NCBI RefSeq assembly: GCF_017562075.2
Contig: NC_054085.1
Coordinates: 32,117,039-32,181,038 of the forward strand
Direction: 5' to 3'
Source: Anopheles merus
Lineage: Eukaryota; Arthropoda; Insecta; Diptera; Culicidae
DNA: 64,000 nt
Part shown: in pieces, positions 1-11,029 of the stretch
How positions within the stretch are numbered: the first letter of the stretch is position 1
Layout: each line of letters opens with the position of its first letter
The notes under the pieces: generated by a model
The model's input: only the letters and a program-made list of their open reading frames with translations
Told to the model about the DNA's origin: nothing
Databases searched by the model: none
Position numbers and translations under genes: made by a program

Positions 1-1
1 T

Positions 2-433
2 GCGGAGGGGCACTGCTTCAAGCCGAGCATCAGCAACTACACCACGATCATGCAGATACGGCGCGAGTCGAAGCCGGACGTGATCTACATCGGTCATCCG
101 GGCGATGCGACCCGCACCGTGCACGTGTCGCGCTTCATCCCCAAGACGGGCCTGTTCGCGCCCCGGCTGGCCGACTCGATCCAGCTGCTGCTCAAGTACG
201 TGACCGTGTTTGCGATCGGGCTGGCGTTCATCAACGTGATGCCGTGCTACGGCTTCGATGGGCAGCACATCGTCAATGCACTGCTGTCGGACGGTGCGAT
301 CCAGCAGCGGATACCGCAGAAAAGCAAGCGGGACATGATTTCGCTCGCCGTCAACGTGGTCGGCACGCTGTTCGTGTTCATACTGGTGGCGAAGGTGTTC
401 TGGCTGTCGCTCTCCCGGCTGGTGTCCGTATGA
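2..433 (+). CDS. S2P: Site-2 protease (MBTPS2/S2P), C-terminal part
   Basis: This is the C-terminal 143 residues of a site-2 metalloprotease, the intramembrane zinc protease that releases membrane-bound transcription factors such as SREBP in the Golgi. The frame is open from the window edge, so the exon or gene begins upstream. The recognisable block is FINVMPCYGFDGQHIVNAL at about residues 78-96 of this fragment. It fits the conserved N-x-x-P-C-x-x-x-D-G motif, whose Asp is the third zinc ligand of S2P; the HExxH motif must lie upstream, outside the window. Hydrophobic helices surround the motif (LLLKYVTVFAIGLAF before it and VVGTLFVFILVAKVFWL near the C-terminus), as expected for the last membrane segments. 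The preceding Cys-containing, Tyr/Ile-rich stretch fits the lumenal part of the metazoan protein. The frame ends in TGA at 431-433. Family assignment is confident; completeness cannot be judged. Confidence 0.9.
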   Translation, partial: AEGHCFKPSISNYTTIMQIRRESKPDVIYIGHPGDATRTVHVSRFIPKTGLFAPRLADSIQLLLKYVTVFAIGLAFINVMPCYGFDGQHIVNALLSDGAIQQRIPQKSKRDMISLAVNVVGTLFVFILVAKVFWLSLSRLVSV

Positions 434-1240
434 ATAAGTGGCGGGTAGGCCATAAATCATCGCCATAAACAACAAAAAAACATCGAATTCCATTTATGTA
501 GGAAATTCACGCTTACGCTACGCAGTGCGCTAGCGGGTAGGAAAGCACACCGAGCAGGTATGCAGAGGTAATGCAATTTTAAACATTTTGACTGCAAGGT
601 ATCACACGCCTTCTGAGTGGAAGGTACACGGGGTACGACGCATTTGTTAAGCAAACAATTAGTCACATAAAAATGGTATAAGCATACTATTAGCAGCAGC
701 TATTACACTGATTACAATCATTTATAGCAGACAAAAGAGGAAAACAAAACAAGACAAAACATACATAATGTGTATTGATATTAACCGATAGAATAAACAT
801 GATCACGGATCTAAAACTAAAACTTAGTTAAGACGATGATACTTACAGCCAAAGTGGACATTTTCCAAACATCCTGCTGTTGTCAATGGACTTCAGTGTG
901 GAGGAAAACTGCGCTCTTGAGCACATGTTCTCGGATCAGCTGTCCAGCAAAGGCGAAAGAAGAAACGCTACAAACAAAGCAGAGCAAACGGCCAAAGCCT
1001 GGGGGGAGATGGTGTACCTAGCCCTACGCTCAATCGGATCCGTTCTCCGACCTTCTCAGCCGAATTTCGGTTGCTCTCTGCCCATGCGAGCAGCATAATT
1101 CGCATCTCCCGCAACAGGACGAAAAAACATCAACAAAGCCCAACTCGAGGCTCTCCTTCCCTTGGCATTGATTCCTTTTTAAAAAGTCCTAGATAAGCTT
1201 CCGGAGAGGATTTAAAAACCATTTTTTTTCTTTTGCTTCC
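434..1240 (+). other. 3' flank of S2P and intergenic spacer
   Basis: No coding potential is visible. The stretch is AT-rich from about 440 to 840 and should hold the 3' UTR of the protease gene. The best polyadenylation hexamer, AATAAA, is at 792-797. From about 900 the composition becomes more balanced as the next gene's 5' region approaches. Short frames here have no recognisable content. Confidence 0.5.
792..797 (+). terminator. Candidate polyadenylation signal for S2P
   Basis: AATAAA lies about 360 bases after the S2P stop codon in AT-rich sequence. It is the first canonical hexamer downstream of the stop that I found. It is inferred from position only. Confidence 0.35.
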
Positions 1241-1900
1241 CCACTTTAATCCTACTTCTTTTCTTACCCCCACGCTGCACGCTGTTCCCTCGAAAGGGCT
1301 CCGGGAACGGAAAACGGTGCACCAGCGAGCTCGAAGCCTACAACTACCGCAGCTACTTCTTCGCTCGCACGCACTCGCTCGTTCTCTCGCCATATCGCTC
1401 CAACGAGCGCGCGCGCTCGCTTTCTCTCACTCTCAACACTGGCGGGCGCCTTTTTTCGTATGCGGAAAATTCGTTCCCTTCGTGGTACGGTTTAGTCCCC
1501 TCCGTTTGCAATCGTAGTAGTCGTTGGTACGCTTCCGAGCAGTGCGGTAGCAGTTGACCGTTTCGTCCTTTTCGTTTTTTCTTCTTGTCCCGGGCAGTAA
1601 AAGTGCGACGAACGCGAAAACGCGAGCGCGTGTAGTGCTGCAACGGCCGCGTGACAGTTTGGTGTCGGTTTGTGTCGACTGTGTGTGGTTTTCTTTACGT
1701 TTTTTTTTTTTTTGGTTCAAATCCCACCCGCTTCTTGTACTGACCGGGGCATTTCCCCCCGTGTTTCGGATGCGCCAACCACGCCACCACACACGCTATT
1801 CGGCATTCGTGTGTGAGCACGCGGAGGCCCGGTTTTTTGCATGTGTGTGTCGGTGTGTGTCAGCAAGGGTGTTCGGACGCGTTTTACTCGCGAAGGTGGA
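1240..1900 (+). promoter_or_regulatory. CpG- and CT-rich block, likely promoter area of the exon 1A transcript
   Basis: GC and CpG content rise sharply here. The block holds CT/CG-alternating runs (about 1365-1435, with GAGA-type CT repeats) and several initiator-like CAGT cores (near 1538 and 1654). It has no protein-like frame. It lies between the end of S2P and the first coding exon at 3638 on the same strand, so a promoter and 5' leader are the simplest reading. No TATA box is convincing, and the start site cannot be fixed from sequence alone. Confidence 0.35.
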
Positions 1901-3497
1901 ATTTTGATAGTGATTTTTTTGTTTGTTTTACGTTCATGAGCCGTGTCAGTTGCGTAGGGCACACACGGCTTACGGCCGCACACCCTTGAGAGGGCACATG
2001 GTTGTTTACGGACAGTGGTGCGAGGACATGCGAAGGTTTCCGTGCCGTTTCGAAGAAAGCATAATCTATTGGAATTTGGAAATGCATTTTTGCGTGAAGC
2101 TCAGGAAAGTGGAACTAAATTGTGTTTAAAACTGCACCACTTGCAACTGCAAAATTATGCAATATACGCTCAAAATGTGCAACCGGTTGGACCTTTACAG
2201 TAATCGTGCCTCTCGGTACCAGACGAAATGAAGCGAGCAAAATCTCCACCACAGATCGTCAACCGAAAACAAAATGTTAATTGCATTTTTTCATTGTTTT
2301 TTGCCTTTTTATACCCATTTATACCCAACTCGAGACCCATTAGTACGAGGCAGAAGCGTCGGGATCGCGATGGTCTTAAGCAAATCAAAAAGGTTAAGAT
2401 AAACTTAGAGCGTTTTTTTTGGCTTTTCTTTCGGCGAAAAGGGTAAAGAAGGGGTGCTTGATCAAGATAACGATCAGAACTGTACGTGATACCCCGCAAG
2501 ACCGACACCGCGAGCGCGACCATGGGAACGATCCAATCCAATAGGAAGCGAGACAGAGCGAGAGAGACCACGGACCACCACCGGCAAGGCGGATGCTGCT
2601 GATGATGATGATTGTTGATGCTGCTACTTACACTAGCGGTGCCCCATCTAATTATAGCGGTAAAAAACGGAAATTTCTTTCGAAAACCCCTTGCGCCATC
2701 CACACCGCACCGTGGTACTGGCAGCATCGCCAATTTTTTTTTTTTAATTTTTTTGATGTGGGAAAACTCTTCATCCGTTCAGTGGGGTTTTCTTTTCGTG
2801 GGGAAACTGGTACTGGGGGAAGGGATTTAAAGAGAATGCAAAAAAGTATGCGAAAGTGACAACAAACAGGCTGTTCGTAGAGGAGCCGGGCGTGTGTGGG
2901 AAATCCCGCCATCAAGCAAGCGTCGAAATGCTTCATTTTGTGCCGTCGCGTGTGAACTGTGTGTGTGTGTGTGTGCGTGTGTCTGAAATACGATACGATC
3001 TGAAGAGGGTGCATCTCGTGCACTTCCTTTCGGCCACAGTGTTTGAAGTTTTGTGCTTAAAATGTGTCAAAATGGTTTGATTTTTCTCAACCTTTGATTT
3101 TGATCCTCATCGAGTGCTGTGGAAAAGGTGGAAATTGGGCCATTGAGTCCGACGGAAACGTTAGTAGTGTTCGTCGCTTGCTCCGTAGTAGGCTGTGCAG
3201 AGCCGTGGGCTAACTTGAACACGGGATAATTGCACAACCGCACATCACATGTGAAATTAAAGTGATTTCTTCTCTTTATCAGTGTTTGGTTTAACGGATC
3301 TAGCGAAGGTTAATTTTCAAGTGCTTTATCGTGACAGAGCTCCGACGGCACCCAGTGCTTGTTAGAGCAAGTGTGAAGAGCAAACGGAGCGCCCCAAATT
3401 TCAATCGTTGTTGAAACGCTTCGGACGCAACCATGCAGTAGCAGTTCCCCAAAAAGCTCGTGTTGCTCGTTTCGTTCGGGACCGGGGAACGCCTAGA
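1901..3497 (+). other. Leader or first-intron sequence upstream of exon 1A
   Basis: I see no convincing coding frame. It contains T- and A-runs, a TG repeat near 2960-2978 and long stop-rich stretches. Part of it is probably transcribed 5' leader of the exon 1A transcript, but leader introns cannot be placed with confidence. Confidence 0.35.
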
Positions 3498-3641
3498 ATG
3501 ATCAGTACGGATCGGCACGTGCCGGATCTGACACTGACCACCAGCCGGATCCTTCGACCGTTCGAGCGCGTCGCACACCGTGCCCGCCCGTGCCCGTCCG
3601 TTCCTCGCCGCGCCAGTCGCCGCACCGGCAGCACAAGATGA
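3498..3641 (+). CDS. Upstream ORF overlapping the exon 1A start codon
   Basis: This 47-codon frame starts with ATG in good context (A at -3) and runs through the Arg/Pro-rich leader. Its TGA stop (3639-3641) overlaps the main start codon at 3638-3640 as ATGA. The predicted peptide is basic (it ends in RASRRTGSTR) and resembles nothing I know. The overlap arrangement is typical of coupled termination and re-initiation, so it may control translation of the exon 1A isoform. Another ATG at 3433 is followed at once by a stop (ATG CAG TAG). This matters only if the mature leader includes the region, which is not proven. Confidence 0.45.
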   Translation: MISTDRHVPDLTLTTSRILRPFERVAHRARPCPSVPRRASRRTGSTR

Positions 3642-4064
3642 GTGACAAGCTAACCGGTGGGCGGTACAACCGTATCAGCCCATCCTCGGGCCGGGGGTCC
3701 ATTATCGCCTACTCGCCACTGCCGAAGTCGGAGCAGGACTGCCTGCAGGCGCCCGGGAACAACTGTCTCGCGATACCGCTGTCCGCGATACAGACGACGG
3801 CCGACCATGCCAGCGCCCACGGGCTCCACCATCCGATCAATCTGGCGCACGCCAACTCGCTGCCGGTGGTCGGCGGTATGGCCGGCAAGCTGCCGAACGC
3901 CGGGCACGGTATGGTGGCGCACGGCGACGCCCAGAAACATGCGGCCAGCCAGCAACAGAGCCACCACCACCACAGCAACAACATTAACAACAACCACAAC
4001 AGTAACCACAACAATGGGAACAATAACAACAACAACAACAACAATGCGAACCACAATTCCAGCG
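3638..4064 (+). CDS. Exon 1A: first coding exon of a large unrecognised gene
   Basis: This exon encodes 142 residues and ends with the first base of a split codon at a consensus donor (G|GTAAGT, 4065). The ATG has a favourable context (ACAAG before it). The product starts MSDKLTGGRYNRISPSSGRG, continues with low-complexity sequence, and ends in a His run (SHHHH) followed by a long Asn/His-rich tract; it is probably disordered. Codons are strongly GC-ending until the Asn tract, unlike flanking DNA, which supports real coding use. Translating past the donor gives only eight more residues before a stop, as expected for intron. Phase 1 at the donor matches exons 2 and 3, which begin with two codon bases. 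I do not recognise the family. An in-frame GTG at 3590 gives a longer frame but is unlikely to be used. Confidence 0.8.
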
Positions 4065-7000
4065 GTAAGTGTCGACTCGGTGCTTAGTGTACTGTACGCT
4101 TAGTAGATCTGGTCGTTTCCGTAGGCTGTTTGCTTTGGTGTGCTGTTCTCTGTGTGTTGCTTTCGCATTTATGCTGTTTGTACAGTGGGCTTTCATGTTT
4201 ATGGATGTTGTTTGTATTTATTCATGCTCTTTATGTTTGCAACGTTGTGCAAAGTAGCAAATAACTACTATTTTAATAAGTTTAATATTACTATAATTAG
4301 ATAAATTGATTGACACGTGAATGGAAACCATAATCGTAACAGTAATGATCATTGCCATTTTTTATGTTTTATTATTTTTTCAGCATCTCATTAAACTTAT
4401 CTGTATTATACAAATAATCGAACATATTGTAAAATATATCCTGATAAACACAATTTACTTTGAAATGTATATAAAGATAAGAAAAGATAAATACATTTCA
4501 TAAATACAAATAATACATTGTCCAACACATGTAATGTATTGTGAGTAGTGTATTGATTTAATATTCAATACTAAACCACTTAACTTTCGTTCTTCCAGGC
4601 GGCACCTCTTCCAGTGTCGATCGAGATGGAAATGATACGCTTTATTACTTTCGCTTCACCTCACCTCCGCACACCCGCAGCTGCCACATTCCAGCCTCAT
4701 TAATCACAATCCCATCCCCCAACCAGTATCCCGTCCGAAGCGATTTTCTTATCGCGACCAGCAGCTGTCACCATTCCACCAATATGTGTCAAGTGCTTTG
4801 CAACTCATTAAAACTAACGACAAATTAATCATCTGCCCTGTTCGCAATAATCCACTGGGCGAAGCTTTCCCGGGATTAGGTGTAATATCGCTTCCAGGAA
4901 GGAAGCTTTAGATGATTTTGTGAATGTGAATGCGTGTTTGCCCTGTGTGGTGGTATGTGAGGGTTGTTGGTAGTACATCAGTCGTGTGGTTAGAATGATA
5001 CAGATACTCCTCTGGTACGTTAGTTAATCATACTTTTTGCCAAGCCAACGAATGAAGGGTTCGAAGGTTCGTGCCGAAAAATTGGACATTGGATCAAAGG
5101 CACAATTTATGTACAATATTTTTATTTAATTTTACTAAAGTTCATCGTATGTTCGATTTGCATCTAGCTTAAGTTATTCCTATTCCTTCCTTATTTCCTT
5201 CCTGGATTCGTATTATGCGCTATTGTTTATTATTATTCCGTCCTCTTTAAACGGTTTAACAGACACACTGAAGATATTTTTAAAGATTTAATAGTTGCTT
5301 ACTAATTCAATATTAATCGATCAAACCTTTATACAACTCACTTTACTAAAGCAAACCTTCTACATTTGAAAAAAAAGGTTTCCAATAATGCTACTCGAAA
5401 CATTTAGAAAAAAATCTTTAAATTACAACGATGTTTTTAATCATATTCAGCTTACATCATATTGAGCCGCCGGTGGTGACACATTTTTAATTTATTCTAG
5501 TATATCATGGCAATAATTTAAAATTAAAAAGCGTTATAGCCAGAGACTGGATATGAAGAAATTCAATAAACACATGCCGATGGTCCGGAGTTTTAAGCTG
5601 TCCGTAGTTTTAATCATAACGGTACACGAGGTACATTTTATGCGTCTGACCAGCCTTAATTCCTGATAGCGAATCCTGTAAAACATTGTTTGAGCCATCT
5701 CAATTCTGTTAAGGAGTTGAAGAATGATGAATTTGACGTTTGACAATGAAATAATTCCTCTCACGCTATTCGATGGCATGGAAACAAAAACTACCCTAAA
5801 TATATTCAAACAAAATTTGGAAACAAAAACCCATCCAATACAAACAAACTATTAATCATTTGTTTTGTGGATCTTTCTCCCCCCATGTCCATCTCCAAAG
5901 CAAATTTTAAAAAAAAATTACAAACAACGCCGAACCCGATAGTTGCAGCGTTTTGTTGTGCCACCATTTATGCCACATTCCGTTTACGCGTTGCCTTCCA
6001 GTGCTTCGGGAACGTTGCGGGTCGATTTTTCTCCACTGCTGTTTGCGTACCTTTTCCGCTGCGTAAAGTTGTTTTGCCATTTTGAGTCGCGAAAATAAAA
6101 CGTTACGCGGCGCTTAGGAACAGTTTCTGTTCACTCGTCCAACGGAATGCCGCCCGCTTGGTGAAATCGATTGTATCACCGGTTGGCACATAAAAATCGA
6201 ATAATGATTAGACGGAATTTGCATGAGCCAAAGGTGGTGGTGGGTGTGCCATTGCTTTTTTTTTGCTGCCGGGTGTGCATGTGTTTAGCTATACGGTTCA
6301 GTGTACGTTCGTATGAAAATTCACAGACGCTTGAATGTTAACTAACGGCAGATTCGCCTAATGAAATGTGGGAATGAAATGTTGTGCGCGCATATTTATA
6401 CGCTTGCGGTTTTGTTTGAAGTTATGCTAACCTTCACTGTGAACGTTTAATATTTTGTTAATCTTATATTTGAATTTAATTTCATACAACAGACCATTGC
6501 ATCGTCTTCTTGGTGAAAATGTGTATAAATAGATACTTTTTTTATTTAGAAAGGACGGCTTAAATATAATTTTTCATGTCCTAGGACAGATTTCCCTCCT
6601 TCAGCAACTAGTTCAATTAAATTAACTCGAATGGTCTGTGAAACATTCATACCATAATTCAACGCTCTCGTACGCTTTGAAGCAACACAAACATATCGCA
6701 AAATAATATGATTAAAATGTGCTGCTACCCACTCTCCACTACAAACTGTTCTGTAGCATTAATGTCAATCCAATGGCCGATGGGACGATGGCTATTTAAC
6801 CACCACCCTTCGATACATGTGTTTCGATTTGAATAAATTTGTGCTTACGATTAAAAGCAAGTTTTCGTGCAGACATCTCTTTCTCTCTCTCTTCAACAAT
6901 GTTTAACTTTGCTCTACGGTACGCCCTGCAGGCAACGACTATCTTCACCCGATTGCCTGAAGCATCCAGCGTCCTCTGCTGCAATGCGGTCGCGCTGCGA

Positions 7001-10000
7001 ATTCTACTCCTCTGCACCATAATCGTCGAACCTGACCGAAAACTCGCAAACAAAGCTATCGATCGGTTGGGAACGGAGGCACACACACACACACATCGAT
7101 TCAGGCTACTTGCCACTAGCCACCGACTACCAAGAGCAATCCTTTCACTTTTGCATCCTGTCATCATTCCTCTTTTTCGCCTTAATCGGATGTGATATCG
7201 GTTCGGTGTACGGTGGGCGGTCAGCAATTTCAAATTCTCCGCCCTCCATCGGTGACTGTTTTATCGGATTCAATTTCCCCGCAAAACATGAAGCTGGAAT
7301 TGAAAATCCTTTCATTCGCTTTGGCCATTGGGGGAAAAAAGTACGGAAAGGGATAAGAAACCCATCCTGCGTGTGTCCTGCAGGATGAAGCGATTTTAAT
7401 CGGTGAAACAAGAATACAAGATGCGTCCCTGTTTTGCGTGTATCGCATTTTGCTTTTTGGAGTTCCCAATCCCATTCGATCCTGAGCAAACTCACAGTGA
7501 CTGGTTGGCAATGCCGTATCCTTGAAACTCCGGCGATTTGATAAAATATTTCACACACGTGCACGTTCGTGCCAAAGCGGTTAGCGAACGGAGCGCTTTG
7601 CAAAAGCATCCGAATGGCAACTTTACGAGCAAAGATCACGTTTCGACCGTTAAGCATGTGTGCGAGTCTATCATTTTACTGAAAGCAAAGGGCGTACGCG
7701 TATTCATAAACCTCTTTTCATAACACTCGAAATGTTATGATATGCTCTCGCCGCCTTTCCGAATGTTATGGGTTGTTTCTTTATTTCGTTTGAATTTTTG
7801 AGCGTGCAGTGGGATAGACACATTTGCTCGCTGAGATCGTAACGTACATTACCGCCTCTCCATCAAGCTCGATAAAAGTTTGCAATGTGATGAACGACTG
7901 AATCTCACTTTGGAAAAAAAGCTTTTGCTAATGTAATCCAATTCCAGCATCGCAATATCTGGGAATATATAAGAATTTTAAAGTTTACGCGGTTCTCAGT
8001 ACTAAGATGCAACTTACAAATGAATAATATGTTTTATTGATGATTGGTGCAAGTAATATCAATCTGAGAGAAACTTACTATTAACAATTATGTCCTCCTA
8101 ATCAAAGTTGTGATGCCAAGAAATCTCTTTCAAAATACTAACAATTAATGAATTCATTTAACAAAATTATAAAATTAAATCAGAATTACAGAATCAAAAG
8201 AAACTAAGCTTTTGCTGTAAATCATCTCAATGTATTGCCAAAGCAACCAAAGATCGATATTTACTTTTCCATATTGAAACCGTTCCTTCACCCTTTGCAA
8301 CCTCGGTACCGTCCGGTGATTAATCACTGTCGGTAAAGGAAAAGAAATGGAAAACTCTCGGCCCGCCGAGAGAAACCCCCTGACCGGTAAACAACCAAAG
8401 TATTGCAAAAAAAAAAAAACACACACACACCCTAAACAATCCCTTTTTCATTGCTCTTTTTCGCTTGGTTAGTCAATGAAAATGCTTCAAACCATCAGCA
8501 GCACACCAACAGGTGAGAGCGCGTTGATGGAAAACTTTTCCCCTCAGTAGCCGATCGATCAGCGAATCTGAAAGCAGAGGGTATGTAAATGTGCTCAATT
8601 TTCTTTTAATATAAATTGTTTGTTGAAATAAGTATTTTCAGCTCACTGCAAAAGGATGGTGCAAACAAAACTTTTATCGCTGCAAATACTTTAAGCAATA
8701 TTGCGTTTTGCTTTGCTCTCCGAACGAGCGAGAATGAGCTGGGTGTATTTATCGTTTTAAAATCGGAGAAGCTTAAGGTCATTGACGCAGGGGCCGCATT
8801 GCAGTGGCCCCGGGCTTAAGTGGCTGGGCAATAAGAAGGGATAGAGACAAGATTGTTAGCATAATTTCCTTTGCAAAGTGTGCGAAGGTCAAAGCATTAC
8901 CGCAGCTCTCGCACGAATGCACATCGTCCGGCATGTTTTGCTCCGGCATGGCTAGCAGTTGATCGGAAAAAAATTGTTGTAGGTTTCTCTCCTTGCTTTT
9001 ATTATAGCTATATTTCCAGAGAAGATTAGCTTTTTAACGAAATTTAACTTTGATATAAACACGGTAATCATTTTCTGTTATTTCTATTCATCAATGGAAA
9101 TGAAGCTAAAGATTGTGATAAAAAAAATTACTTCAATCAACGGAAGGGACAATTTTACAACACGCAATGTGCATAAATTTCAAATGACGCCACTGCATCA
9201 TACTTGAAACGATATGCTATGAACAATAAGTTCCACATGATGGAAAACATGTAACAACGCCTGCCGATTGTACGGCTTTCTTTGTAATACAGATATGAAG
9301 CTTCGTGCTTTGTGTCTGATTTTTCCAACGACAGCCATCAAACGGATACGGAAAAAGGGTCTAGGCTTGCATGAAATCAGGTACTTTTTTAGTTCAGTCG
9401 TTACCGTGACACAATATGATTAGTACACGAATTGCTACTAACCCCTTTTACATCCGTCGCTTCAGCAAGCACTGTTCCGTATCCTTTCGGGCGGGGTTGT
9501 GCTCGCAATGGAATGTACACAAAGGTTGAAACAAAAGACAACCACCACCAGTGTGGTTGTAGGTGTGTGCATGAGTTGTAAAATCGCGGTGTGGTGGAGG
9601 TGTTGGGTAGCGCATTCAACATCACATCCCACCACGTGTTTGGGATTACAACAAGCGTGAACTGTTTGTAAATTTTGTCCAGCCAGTGGGCTCCGAAGCC
9701 TTACCAGGGGCTGGCCGTGAAGTTATTCCATCCTTTTACTGTTGTTTTTGTTGTGTTGGTTATTATCGTGGCACAGTAGTGTACTGCCAAATTTACCTCT
9801 GGCACGAAATCGTAAATTTTGCCCCGCATCCTTAGACCCAACCACCTTTGTTGAACGGTTGAACAGGTGAGTTTGATAAAGTTCAAAACGAACCTATTTA
9901 AGGTAGCGAAAAGCAAATGACCTCCCAGCAGCACCACATACAATAGCGTTGTTTGTGTACATTCAGTGGTGTTGGTTTACATTACAGGGTAGGAGAAATG

Positions 10001-10104
10001 TTTTGAACTTAATGGATACACCTACTTTTTACGTTCAAATTGTAAACAATGCCACCAGTTGCACTGAAATGAATGATTTTTTTCTATGAAAAATGGTTCT
10101 AAAG
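4065..10104 (+). other. Intron sequence after exon 1A
   Basis: This is the start of a roughly 50 kb intron if exon 1A joins exon 2. It is mostly AT-rich and stop-dense in all frames. Scattered single-copy-looking patches of higher GC occur (about 4600-4780, 6900-7400, 9400-9800). Small CA, A and T runs are present. I found no exon with matching splice sites and no RNA gene. Open frames such as 7145-7657 on the minus strand have no recognisable content. Confidence 0.5.
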
Positions 10105-11021
10105 TAGTAATGAGTAAAGATGGCCGATCAGACTCCGATAAATTCGGAACCCACTCCGGAAGGTAGGTCCGCCCAGCATTATCGAGAGTCGTCATGAGTT
10201 GCACGGAGTCGTCCGGAGTTGACCGGAGCCGACCTTCGCACCAAAGACCTATAAACGAAGTGCATGTGCAGTGTTAAAAAAAACACAGCGATATGAAATG
10301 CATGACAACAAGCACATTGCACCGGACAGCTCTAGCTCCGGTCGACTCCGGCTGACTACGGAGTAAACTGACCCCGGGCGATTCCGAACAACTCCGGACG
10401 ACTCCTACTCCAGACGACTCCAGATGGTTCCGGATGAGCCCAACTTCGGGCGACTCCGGATGACTCCGGAAGACTCCGGACGACACCAGACGACGCCAGA
10501 CGACTTCGGAAGATTCCAGACAACACCGGACGTCTCCAGACGACTCCAGACGACTCCGGAGGACTCCAGGCGACTGCAGGCGACTCCAGACGACCCCGGA
10601 TGAGTTAGACTTCGGTCGAATCCGGATGACTCCGACTTTGGGCGACTCCGTTTGACTCCGGGCGCTTTCGGATGGCTCCAACTCCAGGTGGAACTAGTTG
10701 TTTCCCACTCCAGACAACTCCAGATGAGTACGACTTCAGGTGACTCTGGATGACTCCGACTCCGGAGACTCTGGACGACTTCAGAAGACTTCGAACGACT
10801 GCAGACGACTCCAGACGACTCCGGATGAGTTCGACTTCGGTCGACTCCGAATGTCTTCGACTTCGGACTACTCCGGACGACTCCGGACGACTCTGGGCGA
10901 TTCCGGACGGCTCCGACTCCAGGCGGAACTAGTGATTCTCATTTTGCCGTAGCCAGAATCAAACTAACAAAAGCCGTAGTCGTATCAAAATCGTGGATCC
11001 ACTCCAGAAAGCACATCACTA
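10105..11021. mobile_element. hAT-like non-autonomous element with a degenerate GACTCC array
   Basis: The left end reads TAGTAATGAG. The right end read on the other strand is TAGTGATGTG, a short terminal inverted repeat of hAT type. The flanks TTCTAAAG (10097-10104) and ATCTAAAT (11022-11029) look like a decayed 8-bp target duplication. Inside is a tandem array with a period of about 10 bp (cGACTCCgga variants) from about 10330 to 10925. A short oppositely oriented copy of the array sits near 10195-10235, giving a fold-back shape. No transposase frame is present. The open frames inside (for example 10274-10681 minus) only reflect the repeat. The class is inferred from ends and duplication length. 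Confidence 0.6.
10330..10925. repeat. Degenerate minisatellite, about 10-bp unit
   Basis: The sequence is made of many variant copies of GACTCCGGAC / GACTCCAGAC, including TTCGGGCGAC-like units. The period keeps more than one frame open by excluding stops. It lies inside the hAT-like element described for this region. Copies differ at many positions, so the array is old or built from diverged units. Confidence 0.8.
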
Positions 11022-11029
11022 ATCTAAAT

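Noticed and set aside
247..468. Alternative frames overlapping the S2P end
   Set aside because: They are shadows of the confirmed protease frame.
3650..4196. Poly-Val, poly-Leu, poly-Thr and Cys-rich frames over exon 1A
   Set aside because: They are other-frame readings of the CAC/AAC repeat in the confirmed exon.
10274..10952. Open frames rich in Ser, Arg and Leu or Asp and Ser on both strands
   Set aside because: They are produced by the GACTCC-type repeat, which lacks stops in several frames; the amino-acid pattern is simply the repeat translated.
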